Source of the DNA: Fistulifera solaris
Taxonomy: Eukaryota; Bacillariophyta; Bacillariophyceae; Naviculales; Stauroneidaceae
DNA: 64,000 nucleotides
Assembly: GCA_030295235.1 (NCBI GenBank)
Contig: AP026130.1
Location: 1-64,000 of the forward strand
Direction of reading: 5' to 3'
The notes beneath the pieces were generated by a model. It saw nothing but the letters and a program-made list of their open reading frames with translations. It did not search any database and was not told where the DNA came from. Positions 23,366-33,860 of the stretch are shown piece by piece (the first letter of the stretch is position 1; each line of letters begins with the position of its first letter). Made by a program: the position numbers and the translations under genes.

Positions 23366-24039
23366 CTTGTTGAAGGGTATAGTTTTTTAGACGTATTAGA
23401 TAAAAAGGGAGAAGTTATGGAGGAAGATGCAAGATGCGTTGTGAAACAAAATGCAAAGCAATGCGCAATCCACACTCGGAAGTGACAACAACACGGAAGC
23501 TCAACGCGAAACGCGATGAACTCGGGAATTTGGATCCTTGGATCCTCCGACTCCAACCCCGTTCAAAACTGCAACCGCGACTCGAGATTTAGGCAGACGT
23601 GGACGAAGAACGATGATCAACGGAAACTATATCTAAGTAAATAAAATACCTCCTACACACTTCCAGGAAGTACGTTTTGATACTTATGTGTACTTATTCT
23701 GCAAATCATCATGTCACGTGCATTGTGCATTGTGCATTGTGCCTTCATTTATTTGCTCATCACCGTTGTGACAAGTGACAAGTCGTCATAGATCAAAAAG
23801 AAGTTTCAAACTGAGAATTTACGAAAGACCTTGCGCGTAGAGACGATAAGAACTCTCTAGAGTTTCATTGAGGTTGGCAGACTGTTAGCTCGAGGCGATA
23901 AAGAAGATCGCTGTCGTTGCTCGACTCATGATTCGTCGAATCTTTTCAACGCAATGCTGTTCGTCCTTTAAATGGCGAAAGTTTGTAGAATAAAACATTA
24001 AATATGCATGATTAGATTGCGCACTCGTTTTTGCAATAT
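23366..24039. other. Intergenic, no gene seen
   Basis: About 670 bp upstream of the PLAC8 gene. It holds a short GTGCATT-type microsatellite at about 23717-23743 and no other structure I can name. Confidence 0.6.
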
Positions 24040-24864
24040 TTAAGGGGTCTTTATTTCATAAAGCGGCGTCATGAGTTGCAAAGACCCTGGACTAAGATTC
24101 TGTCCAGTGAACAAACTGAGACCGATACATTTCGTCGTGATTTCCACAAATCCTTGCAAGAACACCGGCACAAACTTTTTAAAGACGTCGGGACAGTTGA
24201 GCTGAATATCTTGTCCCCTCGAGCCGCACATGCTACAGGGACAGTTGACACCGTCAACCTTCGCAGTACACGACGTCCACACCGCGACTCGACCCGGAGG
24301 ATGAACTCCATCAACACAAACCGTGGGAACATCGAACGTTACAGTGTCTCTATCCGAAAGAGATCTTCCGACTCTCTCTTCAATTTTTGTCACATTTAGT
24401 GTCAAATCGTCACTTCCACTGCAAAGGGTTGAAGTCAGTTGGTTTCCCGATGTACGGAGCTGCATTTTACCGGTGTACGATGGTTTCACACAATATTCAC
24501 CGACTGTAGGTAAAGTCATGGGAAGGTTCACGCCCGCTTTTGCCCTCAAATCGTCCATGCATACCACTGTATCACAGCCGAAATCTACGACACGAAGTAG
24601 AGGCCGTAACACACATCTGCACTGAAAAGGGAAGGGACTGTACTGATTGAGGGGGTTTTGAATAACACCGACAATCAAGTCACACAAAGGACCGGCTTCT
24701 CGTTCATCGTTTAACTCCAAAGAAGACACATCGAGTGTTCCTTTCGACAGGTCGGCCTTGGCGACAAAATCTTCTATTTCCTGCAATTTAAGCGCCCGTA
24801 ACGCAGCCGAAGCGCTATGCAGAAGAATTGCGCCTACGAATGCAACAAGACTGGTGGTTTTCAT
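24040..24864 (-). CDS. Secreted cysteine-rich protein, unknown function
   Basis: 274 aa. The ATG at 24864 is chosen because it begins a good signal peptide (MKTTSLVAFVGAILLHSASA); an open extension upstream has no other support. The mature protein has about 14 cysteines in loose pairs (CRC, CPCSMCG), a Leu/Val-rich N-terminal part with ELNDEREAGPLCDLIVG, and a hydrophobic C-terminal half. Intact. I do not recognise the family. It is likely secreted or in a vacuole or endomembrane compartment. Confidence 0.72.
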   Translation of the reverse strand: MKTTSLVAFVGAILLHSASAALRALKLQEIEDFVAKADLSKGTLDVSSLELNDEREAGPLCDLIVGVIQNPLNQYSPFPFQCRCVLRPLLRVVDFGCDTVVCMDDLRAKAGVNLPMTLPTVGEYCVKPSYTGKMQLRTSGNQLTSTLCSGSDDLTLNVTKIEERVGRSLSDRDTVTFDVPTVCVDGVHPPGRVAVWTSCTAKVDGVNCPCSMCGSRGQDIQLNCPDVFKKFVPVFLQGFVEITTKCIGLSLFTGQNLSPGSLQLMTPLYEIKTP

Positions 24865-25604
24865 TGGAGATGTATATTTGAATTGATTGCTTTCTATTTT
24901 AATGAATGATGACAGGTGACGGGCGAAAAAAAAAAAAAACACAAACTAAAATGCCGCAAGCAATAGCGCGCATCGCAGGGGCGGAGAAAAAAGGTACAGT
25001 AATTTATTATTTACTACGTATCATGGAGTTTAGCCCGCATCGCACACAAAAGCACATACAGAAAGAAGAAAGGAGGGTCGAGTCTTGGATTCTTTGTCAC
25101 CCAACGTACAATCACACGGTCATTTTCGTTCTCCGGTCTACTGATTTGTATCGTACTTTGTAAATAATTAGCTCGTTAGGCCCAATTTTGTTCGTGTTAA
25201 CGGCTTCATCGCGCCGTGACCAATGATAAATTTGGCCATGTGCAATGTGCAATGCGCAATGCACTAAGGACTAAGGACTAAGGACTAAGAACTATTTACG
25301 CGGTCTCTAGCTAACCTTAGTCAGCTAGAGTTGATGTTTGATTTCTAAGACTTTCTAAGACTAGTTCCATTATTTATGTTATGATGTCGGCTTTTGTTCA
25401 AACATTGAACATAGTCTAATGCTTTGTCAAGGGTCTTTCTAGAGATTATTAGACTAGCTAGGGAGCGACTATTGATCCATTTCGAATGAATCGTCGGCTT
25501 GAGAAACCTAATCTTTGCAAGAGGGGCGTTCAGAAAATAGCAATGATTTCTTTCATTAAAACTTTTTCTTTACCCACATCACTTATTTTCTTTCTAAGTT
25601 AGCA
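24865..25604. other. Intergenic, no gene seen
   Basis: 740 bp between two 3'/5' ends on the minus strand. It contains short repeats: GTGCAAT-like units at about 25239-25263 and three to four ACTAAGG units at about 25263-25290. Confidence 0.6.
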
Positions 25605-26840
25605 TTACTCAGCTTTGCGCGGCTGATTTTTAGCTTGAAACATTTGCATGCATTTAGCCTGTTGATCGATCCACCCACCAGGAACAAGGGCCGCCCAGTT
25701 CTGGGTAGTAAAATGATCGCGTTCGTTGTGAATCACGTGATCGTACATGTGCTCGTTGACCTTGCTCAAGTTGTAAAAAGGCACCATCGGATAGCAATGG
25801 TGTTCGGCGTGAAAATTGGTGTCCCACAAAAAGAATCGAACGATCGGATTCGAGCGGACACTGCGAGTGTTACGCAAACAGTTGGGTTCTTCGGATACCT
25901 CACAGTCAGCGTGTTCGAGGTTGCGAAAGTAGTTGATCACAGGGTAACCAACAAACACCGGGACGATCCAGTAAAACAAGAGCGTTTCGTATCCTCGATC
26001 CACTTGACTCGCATAGTAGACAGCAGTCGCGTACCAAATAATTTGCGCCCAAGCATGGCGCTGCAGCTGCTTCATGATTCCGCTCTCATCACTGTAAGTC
26101 CAGTGACCCAAGGACCAGCTCCATCCACTGTAATCCACAGGAATTCCCGCGGCCGAGTTAACGATACGACCGACGCGGTGGTAAAAGGTGGCAAAGACGT
26201 TCAAAAACTGCAAGACGTAGTGTGTCTTGGACATGGGGACATTGCGAAACCCAGGATTCTCGAGCTGCTCGCGGGTATAAAAGCTGGTGAGCTCGGGATC
26301 TTTGTAGATGTTGTTCGTGTAGGTGTGGTGTTGCTTATGCATGACACGCTCGTGTACACCCAGCTCAAACGTGAAGCATCCGACGAGAAAGAGACAAAGA
26401 TCGTTGATCCACTTTGTCTTGAAAGCATTGCGATGCAAAAACTCGTGTTGTCCTGCGAATGCAAACGCTTGAAACTGAAAGCCGTAGAAGATGTACAAAG
26501 GCACAAAGATGAGAAGCGTCGGGATATCCAAGTCTTTCCCAAGCAAAGGAAAGACTTGAAGCTGTCGAATGGCGAAACTTGTCGCCACCAAACAACCGAT
26601 CAAGCTAAAAAGACGCTCATATCCTTTGCGATCAGACTTGCCCATGAGACCGATCAAGACACCGTCGTCGAGAATACGATCGCGTTTCTTGCGCTCGCTG
26701 TGCTTGACGTCGGTCCAGTCTTCGGCGTCAGCGCGGACGTTAGCGAGTCCGTCGGTATCAGCTTTACTGTCGAGCAAAGCGACAAGCGGATCGTACTGCT
26801 GCTCATCGAAATGAATGATGGGGCGTGCGTTCGGCGGCAT
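25605..26840 (-). CDS. Membrane fatty-acid-desaturase family protein
   Basis: 411 aa from ATG 26840, intact. The three histidine boxes of the di-iron desaturase superfamily are in place: HEFLH (in GQHEFLHRNAF), HKQHH (VMHKQHHTYTN) and HAEHH (FHAEHHCYPM). Hydrophobic helices lie around residues 80-130 and 230-290. No cytochrome b5 domain is present. These enzymes insert double bonds or hydroxyl groups with iron and oxygen and usually sit in the ER or plastid envelope. The spacing of the boxes fits an acyl-lipid or related desaturase, but I cannot tell the substrate. The complementary strand is also largely open (25635-26858) and is treated as a shadow. Confidence 0.85.
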   Translation of the reverse strand: MPPNARPIIHFDEQQYDPLVALLDSKADTDGLANVRADAEDWTDVKHSERKKRDRILDDGVLIGLMGKSDRKGYERLFSLIGCLVATSFAIRQLQVFPLLGKDLDIPTLLIFVPLYIFYGFQFQAFAFAGQHEFLHRNAFKTKWINDLCLFLVGCFTFELGVHERVMHKQHHTYTNNIYKDPELTSFYTREQLENPGFRNVPMSKTHYVLQFLNVFATFYHRVGRIVNSAAGIPVDYSGWSWSLGHWTYSDESGIMKQLQRHAWAQIIWYATAVYYASQVDRGYETLLFYWIVPVFVGYPVINYFRNLEHADCEVSEEPNCLRNTRSVRSNPIVRFFLWDTNFHAEHHCYPMVPFYNLSKVNEHMYDHVIHNERDHFTTQNWAALVPGGWIDQQAKCMQMFQAKNQPRKAE

Positions 26841-28572
26841 TATAAATCAAAGAAATGATGATGATGAGAAGAAGATGCTTCGACGGCGAGTGCAGCAAGG
26901 ATTAAAAAATATGAGAGGTGAGCGAGAGTTTCACGTTTGCGTGAAGTCGGAGGACGTCTCACATGCTTCCTATTGATGCCTGACATGATGTCAAAGATAC
27001 CCTCGAAGCGTGGGCTTTTCAAGGTAAAAGGGCATACTTTGGCTGTCACAATTTGACACCTGTTTTTTCGTCCACGAAAATGAACGAAGATAGCAAAGAT
27101 ACCGCTGCGTATCGCTGGCAATTCATTACCATCTTCCCATGTTGGTTGGGAGGAAGTTTCATGCATTTTCATAACCTTGGTGATGTCCATCGTGGAAAAT
27201 GCCGGATAAGAATGCGGTATTTTCCATCCCTTGAATTGAGACACGAGAAATACGAATGGTTATGATTGGCAGACAAGTTCACAGTGATACTTGGTGACTG
27301 GTGACTTGTGACTGACTGGCGACTTGCGTTCGGAGTACAGAGTACAGTACTTGTACCCGTACAGTATACAGTACAGTACCAGGGTAATGGTGGCGTGTGT
27401 GTGGCGTGGAAAGGGTGCAAAGTGCGAACTGGACACTGGACACTGGACTGACGACGGAAGACGGAAGACGTGCATGCTGACGCCATAAATGGTTATTGCT
27501 TTGCAGGCTGCAATAAGTAATCTTTCGAACTATGCTACTTTAAAGCAAAGAGTGATCAGACATAATGAATAAGTATCACCGAAATCACAGTTTTTGGGCA
27601 TAAGGCACAAGATTAAACAGTGCTGTCCACATTTTGACTCCTCTTCTTTACTACTGTAACACGACTCGGCAAACAAAAACGGAAACGGAGATTATGCAAT
27701 AACATTAGTTAAATCCAACAGCAACCAATAACCAACAGTGCTCTCTAGAGAAAGCGGAGAACCAAGACAGAGAAACTACTAGTAAACTTGAGAGCAAGAG
27801 TACGAGTGGGAAAGGACGTTTTAAAATTCTAAAATTCTGCCTCTCAGTACAAGCTTCTACGTAGAGCCTACGGCGACGCAGAATTTTAACGTCGTTTCCG
27901 AAGCAAATAAGTATTGAATGACTCAATCTTACTTTCTACGCTTAGAATCGTTCCTAGATTTCATGAAGCATGTATGAGATTTCAAGATGATTTCTCCTTA
28001 CTGGAAACTGGAAACATTTGCGATTGGAAATTCTCGATGATAGCGACTTACTCTGTAATTGTTACTGGAGTAATTGTTTATAGCCAAGTCGGGTGTTGCT
28101 GGTAACTTTATGTAGACCCCTAAATCTATGAAAAACTAAAAGTGGCTCCATTCGCCATTCGCCAGCAGCTTCTGTTCTTGGAAGACAACTTTAGGCTTTA
28201 GGCCGAGCCGTGGACTACTCACGCTAAGCCAAGTCGATGTTCAACGAACAGAACATGATCGTAGTTTATAGTGGAATTGTACGCCGGAATGTAGAATGAA
28301 GCAACGATTGGTGAACGGCTGACTCGATCTCGGACAATTTGATAACATATTCACCGAAGTAGAGAACAGATAATGAACGGGAAGATAAACCGTAATCGAC
28401 GCTCTACTAGAGCCTGATAAAGTACAGATAGTATTTACAAAATTGCAACGTTCAACATAGTCGTCGACAGTCCATGGGCCACGCATTGTGCAATACACAC
28501 ACAGCACAACCACACCAGTTCGGGGAAAGCATAGCAGCGGCGTGGACGACGAGTCGTTTCAAGTAAACAGGC
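26841..28572. other. Long intergenic region with small repeats
   Basis: 1.7 kb without a supported gene. At 27290-27440 there are overlapping GTACAG and GTGACT units able to fold back, and at about 27430-27475 the units GGACACT and GGAAGAC. The MITE-like copy 2 lies at 27806-27900. Between 28000 and 28570 I saw nothing. Confidence 0.6.
27806..27900. repeat. MITE-like short inverted-repeat element, copy 2
   Basis: Reverse-complement partner of 2408-2487, with the same inverted ends (GGAAACGACGTTAAAATTCTG type) and an interior that matches at most positions. The left end holds an extra AATTCTAA duplication. Confidence 0.65.
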
Positions 28573-28600
28573 ATGATGAACCATTCAACGCCGACAAACG

Positions 28601-29724
28601 ATGGGACCCGCAACGACGAAGGAAGCAAAGAGACCTCACGCATCGGCGCAACGGCGTCCGACCAGAGTGCCAGGCTGCCGTCCTCTCCCCCAAAGAAAGG
28701 GGCAGCAGCGAACAAAGTCCACCAAGGCGAAATCCACTGTAACAAAGAGCCCGAAAAAGCTTGCACCGTTGCCCCCGCGGGCATTGAATGCTTACAATAT
28801 TTTCTTTCGAGAAGAGAGAAAGAGGTGGATTGACCAACGAAGCGAACCTGGAAAACAAATGGAGTCGAAAGCAAAGACGGGCTCGACATTCCCCCCGTTC
28901 GCTCAGATGGGAAAAATCATTGGACAGAAATGGAGAGAACTACCGGCTATCGAAAAGGAAAAGTTCGAGAAGCTGGCGAAGGAGGACATGCAACGATATC
29001 GTAAAGCAATTGAGGACTACAAAAATAATTTAATACAGGAGACAGAAAAGAGTGCGGAAACTCTCGGAAAAGATACTGTCAGCTCAGCGTGGAATTATCG
29101 CTCATCTTCTTCTGAGGATGACATCGAGGAAGATACGAAACCAGAGGCAACGGACGAGTCGCATCATGCACAGCCGATCACAAACTGGCCATCCGATGCG
29201 CTACTGCCGACCATGCAAGGAACCGCTTCATCACAAGCTTATTACCCTTTAAGGAACGAAGTTCCAAATCTGACACAAATTTACTCACAGACACAGATGC
29301 ATAACATGCTAAATGAAGTCCTCCAGGTCTCGCACGATGCGAACATGCTTGTCTATTCACAACAACGGCAGCAGCAACAGCAGTTGCTGTCAATGCTTCT
29401 TCCGAGAGTGACTTTACAGCAACCACAAGTAAATCAACAGCTTCAGCGTAACCACCAGGATCTGCTGCTATTGCAGCTGACCAGAGAACATCAACAACAG
29501 GCTCACCCCCGTTGGGTCTGCTTCACGATGGATCCCCAATGACAAACCAACTTTTGCAGGCCCAGCAGTGGCAATCTGCAGCACAAACACCCTCACCGTT
29601 TCCAGCAGAACTCGACATGCAGCTACGTGCGTCAGCTCTTTTGAGTCAGTTATCACAGCAGCAACAGCAACAAAAAGAAAATGCAGAGACAAAAGCGCCC
29701 CCGCCTCCACCCTTTCCAAAATAG
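28601..29724 (+). CDS. HMG-box protein with Gln-rich tail
   Basis: About 370 aa. Residues ~60-150 are an HMG box: PPRALNAYNIFFREERKRW, then FAQMGKIIGQKWRELPAIEK, then FEKLAKEDMQRYRKAIEDYK. HMG boxes bend DNA in chromatin or transcription. The C-terminal half is rich in Gln, Ser and Pro, with an acidic patch (SSSEDDIEEDTKPEATDES). The frame breaks at C5 (29506-29510); one more C joins the segment ending QQQAHP to LGLLHDGSPMTN and the end PPPPPFPK at 29724. The N-terminus is uncertain: an alternative frame from ATG 28573 also gives a plausible start (MNHSTPTNDGTRND) and may belong to the gene. Confidence 0.78.
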
Positions 29725-30153
29725 AGACAGAAAATCACCGTGTGAGTCGCTTAGAATTGAAAACCAACGTTTTCCACGCCCTCGACGTAAAGGGTCAAAA
29801 GTAACCCTTAGAAATAGATGATGTTAATTGGGCGATTTCTTTCCGTTCAATCTTCGTGAGGTCGATCAAGATGGGCTTCAAGGACCCAGACTAGAGGCAA
29901 TTTTGCCTATTATCTCGTTTAGCTTGCACAAAATGAGGTGCTGTGAAAAGTGATTATTAAAGCATTCTGGTATATCATGGCTTCGAAAACGTCTCACGAA
30001 ATGAGAGTCACATTTTGCCCTCCACCGGACTATTATGTTTTTCCGGTATGACTTTGATCGCTGATCGATTGCATCTATCGCAGTCGGACCGTAAAGCTAA
30101 GCTGAATTAAAAGTTTGACTATCTTCAGCAACGTCTGCAGATTTTGTCCATCA
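29725..30153. other. Intergenic, no gene seen
   Basis: About 430 bp between the HMG-box gene and the repeat island. I saw no gene and no repeat here. Confidence 0.55.
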
Positions 30154-30552
30154 GGGCACGGCGTTAAAAATTCCCCGCGTTGCTGTCGCTGCTTGTTGGG
30201 AAAGATCTTTTCGATTAGGGTTTTTCATAATTCCATCGCACAGTCTCTCACCGAGCGGAATTTTGTAGCGGCTGTGTTACTACGTAAAAAAGACCTCGTA
30301 CTTCGTCTCCAAAAGGGGTTCTACTTAATAGGGATATACAAAGTGGTAAGGCGTTTCACATTATATCAGCTATTTGTTCTATAGATTTGAATGCAGTCGT
30401 AGGCACATCTAGTTCTATAGTCTCTACAGTTGGTGTTTCAACAGCTCGCCAACGGATTGCACCTGGTAATCGTTGACAAAAACGCTTTTTGCCCGTCGCA
30501 TCGCAAAAAACTATGTTTACGTGAATCTATCTCTCTGTAAATTACGTTTCGC

Positions 30553-31317
30553 TCAATCCCCAGATTCCGGGGAAAGATGGGGAAAGACGGGGAATGTTAG
30601 GGAAAGTTGGGGAATCCCCGGGATTCCCGGGGATTCTCGAGATTCCCCGAGAATCCCAAGGATTATCGGGGATTTTCGGGGAAGTATAAAAGAGATGTTA
30701 GGGCGTTTTTACCATCGTCCTATGCGAAAAAAGAGCTTTCTTTCAAAGTCGTAAATTTGAACAAAACGAAAAGATACAGACTACGTAGACTAGTAGTTGT
30801 ACATCGCGAACATACCTGGTATTTTGGACTTTGGAATGAATCAGCCGTGGAGCTCAGCTAGGGTGCAGGACTATCCGTAGGAGACGAGCTGGGCACTTCA
30901 CTCGGAGTCTTCCGCTATCGGAACAGCAGACGGACTGAGATTGGACTCGACGTCTGGCGCGCATTAGGAGCAACTGTTGGTGTAGCACGCGGTGAAGGGC
31001 TAGACATTCGAACGAGGTCGCGGAAGCAACGGAAGGCTATTGTAGGGCATCAGTTCTATTCATAAGAATTCTACTTACTTTAAATTCATTAATTGGCTCG
31101 GCTATCAATAAGTTTACTTGTCATTTTCAACGTTAAATAGTCCCCGATGCGCAATTCGTGATTGGTAATTCACGGATTTCTTCCGGAAATTCTGACCTTA
31201 CGCGAAAATCTGGGGAAGTACAGGGAACGGCGGGGAAAATTGGGGAATGACGGGGAAAGTTGGGGAATGGTGGGGAAAGTTGGGGAAGAGCGGGGAAAGA
31301 TGGGGAACAGTGGGGAA
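30553..31317 (+). repeat. GGGGAA-type G-rich arrays (30553-30690 and 31208-31317)
   Basis: Two blocks of GGGGAA-rich sequence on the plus strand, separated by ~520 bp. Each contains many runs of four G (units like GGGGAAAGTTGGGGAAT) and the first also contains palindromic GGGATTCCC pieces. Both are on the same strand, so they are not part of the inverted repeat that surrounds them. Many G4 runs in a row could form G-quadruplexes. Confidence 0.8.
30857..31030 (-). pseudogene. Decayed Ser/Pro/Thr linker fragment
   Basis: Read on the minus strand this GC-richer patch gives MSSPSPRATPTVAPNARQTS and, after a change of frame, KTPSEVPSSSPTDSPAP. This composition matches the Pro/Thr/Ser linkers of diatom surface proteins such as the one at 3730-4440. 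No domain or start is present, and the frame is broken. Base composition differs from its AT-rich surroundings, so it may be a captured host-gene piece inside the inverted-repeat element. Confidence 0.45.
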
Positions 31318-31861
31318 GTCGCACATGCTTGAGAGCCAAACGTAGTTTGCGTTATCGGGCCTTCAATAAACGTAGATTTTGAAAGGCCGCTAAAATGACG
31401 CATTAGCGAGTGCCACATGCAATCCGTTGGCGAGCCGTTGAAACACAACCAGGATTGACTATAGAACGAAATGTGGCATAAGGTACATTCAAAGCCATAG
31501 AGCAAATAGCTGATATAATGTGAAACGCCTTACCACTTTATATATCCCTATTAAGTAGAACCCCTTTTGGAGACGAAGTACGAGGTCTTTTTTACGTAGT
31601 AACACAGCCGCTACAAAATTCCGCATGGTGAGAGACTGTGCGATGGAATTATGAAAAACCCTAATCGAAAAGATCTTTCCCAACAAGCAGCGACAGGAAG
31701 GGTGTCGGAATGGCATCTTTCGTACAGATAAGCTATAGAGTGATGACTCACAGTTTAACCTATAGTGAAAAAGCGCTACACTACTTTTTATATCAACTAC
31801 ACAAAATGAGTACCGTTTATGATTAGAGTAAGTAAATGTGTAGCTAAATTTTTATAAAACT

Positions 31862-32088
31862 ATGTTCTTTCCGAAAGAAGTTTTTCTTCTTTCCGAAAGA
31901 AGCTTTCTTCTTTCGGAAAGAAGCTTTTCTTCTTTCGGAAAGAAGGATTCTTCTTCCAAAAGAAAAATCTTTCTTTCTGAAACGTCTTACCTCTTTCTTG
32001 GTACGAATTCAACGCACTACAGAAAGAAGAAAGCTTCTTTCCGAAAGAACAATTCTTCTTTCCGAAAGAAGAAAACTTCTTTCGGAAT
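31862..32088. repeat. Array of 14-18-bp palindromes
   Basis: About eight copies of TTCTTTCSGAAAGAA, each itself a near-perfect palindrome, sit within 230 bp. Copies at the two ends are the most alike, and those in the middle (31960-32020) are degenerate. An open frame reads through but yields repeated Ser/Phe/Lys, so it is not treated as a gene. Confidence 0.85.
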
Positions 32089-32265
32089 TTGTATTACCAT
32101 CGAGTCGTGGTTATGAGAGGAGACAGGCTTTATATGTACTTCATTTACTTAATGTACAATTTTAATTCCTGTAGTAACTCAGAAACACTGATGATGTCGT
32201 TGCACTACTTATTCTACTCATACATTTACCTTGGGTACACAAAAGATGTATAGTCGACACCCTCC

Positions 32266-32297
32266 CAGCAACGCGGGGAATTTTTAACGCCGTGCCC
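32266..32297 (-). repeat. 32-bp inverted partner of 30154-30185
   Basis: The reverse complement of this 32-bp segment is identical to 30154-30185, immediately outside (and overlapping by a few bases) the left end of the ~200-bp inverted repeat. It could be the outer end of an older, larger element into which the inner one inserted. The rest of 31697-32644 is AT-rich apart from the palindrome array, and I saw no gene. Confidence 0.7.
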
Positions 32298-32644
32298 AGC
32301 ATCTCGCGGCCGTCGCGAACATCAAAATCGCCATTTTCGTTTGTTTTTCGTTGACAACAAACGCACAAAAAAATCCTTCCGTTGACATTCAGTAGGGCAG
32401 CTCATGACTATATGCTTTTATGCGAAACAGTCATTTACGAGTAGAATCTATAGATATTTTAGTACTCTCTAGAAGTCCCAACGCAAAGGATAAAATTGGC
32501 GGGACGCGCCGCACGCGAGGAGTCTCGCATCTCGCATCGTCGTCTCGCTCTCATTTTGATGGTGCAAGAACAACTTTCATACACTGAAGAAGCAATTTAT
32601 TAAATAGGAGTCCATTTTGTCGTTTATTCCTTTTAGCATTTAGC

Positions 32645-32992
32645 ATGATAAGCATCCCGCAAGCCCCAGCTAGTTTCAAAATAAGCGGAAACCCGACCGC
32701 ATTGGTTCAGCGCTTCATTCGGAGGACGCCTTCCACCGACAGTTCCTCCGGTCTGCTTTATCTTCGGTCCGGAAGCTGCGATGAGGATTCTCTTTCTCCG
32801 CCGAACTCAAGTGCTCGCAGTGAAGAAGATTTGATTTTAATGGAAGGAGGCCTTCTGGGGATATCACAAAGCGCAGAGACATCCCAGCCCGCCATCGCCC
32901 AACCCCCGCAAAATACCGCTAGTGTTCCCCAAGCGCCATCGACCGCTTCCGATGTAGATACTATCCTGTGGGCCAGCTCAATAGTGCAGTAA
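32645..32992 (+). CDS. Small hypothetical protein
   Basis: 115 aa from ATG 32645, no introns. Ser/Pro-rich and disordered (RRTPSTDSSSGLLYLRSGSC; PPNSSARSEEDLILMEGG). No signal peptide or domain. Composition is like coding sequence and unlike its AT-rich surroundings, but there is no homology that I recognise. It could be spurious. Confidence 0.4.
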   Translation: MISIPQAPASFKISGNPTALVQRFIRRTPSTDSSSGLLYLRSGSCDEDSLSPPNSSARSEEDLILMEGGLLGISQSAETSQPAIAQPPQNTASVPQAPSTASDVDTILWASSIVQ

Positions 32993-33860
32993 TAAAAGAG
33001 CTTGCTGCGCGAAATCTTCTGCATAGCCTCGCCTATTTCCCGGCGCTCATCACGATCTTCAATCTGCCTTTGAATACTTGCGTCAATGGAACGCCTCTTT
33101 CTCTATACTCAGCTCTTCTACTAAGTAAAAAATAACGCTTCTTGTTGTTTTTTGGCGTTTTTATCTCTGTTGTGGCGAAAGCATTTGAAAAACATTAATC
33201 GTTCGTTCAAGGACGAACCCTGCAAAGAGTGACTACCGGTCACGAATTATGAGTCATTCACGCATTTCCTACGCTATAATTCCGTCAGCATTGATCTTGT
33301 TAGCGAACTGAGCTTTGCAATTGCTTGTTAGGCGACAGATTTAGAGAGTGGTGTCAGCAAAGACGGAAGATGTGATAGTAGGAAGACTTATCCTTATTTC
33401 CGTCTCGGTATACTTTGAACATAATTCAAGTAAGTGGTACATGCAAGCACATCACAGAAATAGCTGGTCACACTTGATTGGTTCCAGTAACGTTGATTTA
33501 CTAAATAGCTTTGACAATGCATTATGCATTCACAAAAAAACTGTGCTAGTTTCGGGACTGATTTTAGTCATGGTGCCTCGTCGGTTATTTGCTTACGTCA
33601 TTTCTTGTGCCGGTCTGCCGCTCTCACTTTTTTCTCGCGTGCCTCGAAAATCACGTCATTCATTTACATCGTCGCGAAAACAGTTGCCCCAAGCCCCAAC
33701 AGCGCTATAGAATCGACTACTGTATCACAAGCAAAGCAAGCAAAAATAATACTTGCATCTTGTTTAACCCACAAGTAGACCTAGTTGTGTGCCAGCAGGT
33801 TCTATTTTCTGAATTCGAATTGAGGGAGGACTTTTACGTTACCGACACAAACTAGCAATT
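32993..33860. other. Intergenic, no gene seen
   Basis: 870 bp without a convincing gene; several overlapping short open frames lack domain or splice support. Confidence 0.55.

Larger units (their letters stand above)
30182..31696. mobile_element. DNA element with ~200-bp terminal inverted repeats
   Basis: Bases 30182-30389 and 31497-31696 are nearly identical reverse complements, both starting with CTGTCGCTGCTTGTTGGG and ending in CTGAT/ATCAG-type sequence at the inner side. The interior (~1.1 kb) has no transposase frame, so this would be a non-autonomous element. It contains two G-rich arrays and a decayed Ser/Pro/Thr-coding fragment. I could not find a clear target-site duplication. The pattern could also be a simple inverted duplication. 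Confidence 0.7.

Noticed and set aside
25635-26858. A 407-codon open frame antisense to the desaturase
   Set aside because: Exact mirror of a gene with all three His boxes; its own translation shows no domain or motif.
30115-30384. 89-codon frame in the left inverted arm
   Set aside because: It is repeated with almost the same translation in the right arm (31489-31716, minus strand) because the arms are inverted copies; no transposase motifs.
31862-32116. 84-codon frame across the palindrome array
   Set aside because: Composed of repeated Ser/Phe/Lys imposed by the repeat; no start context or homology.
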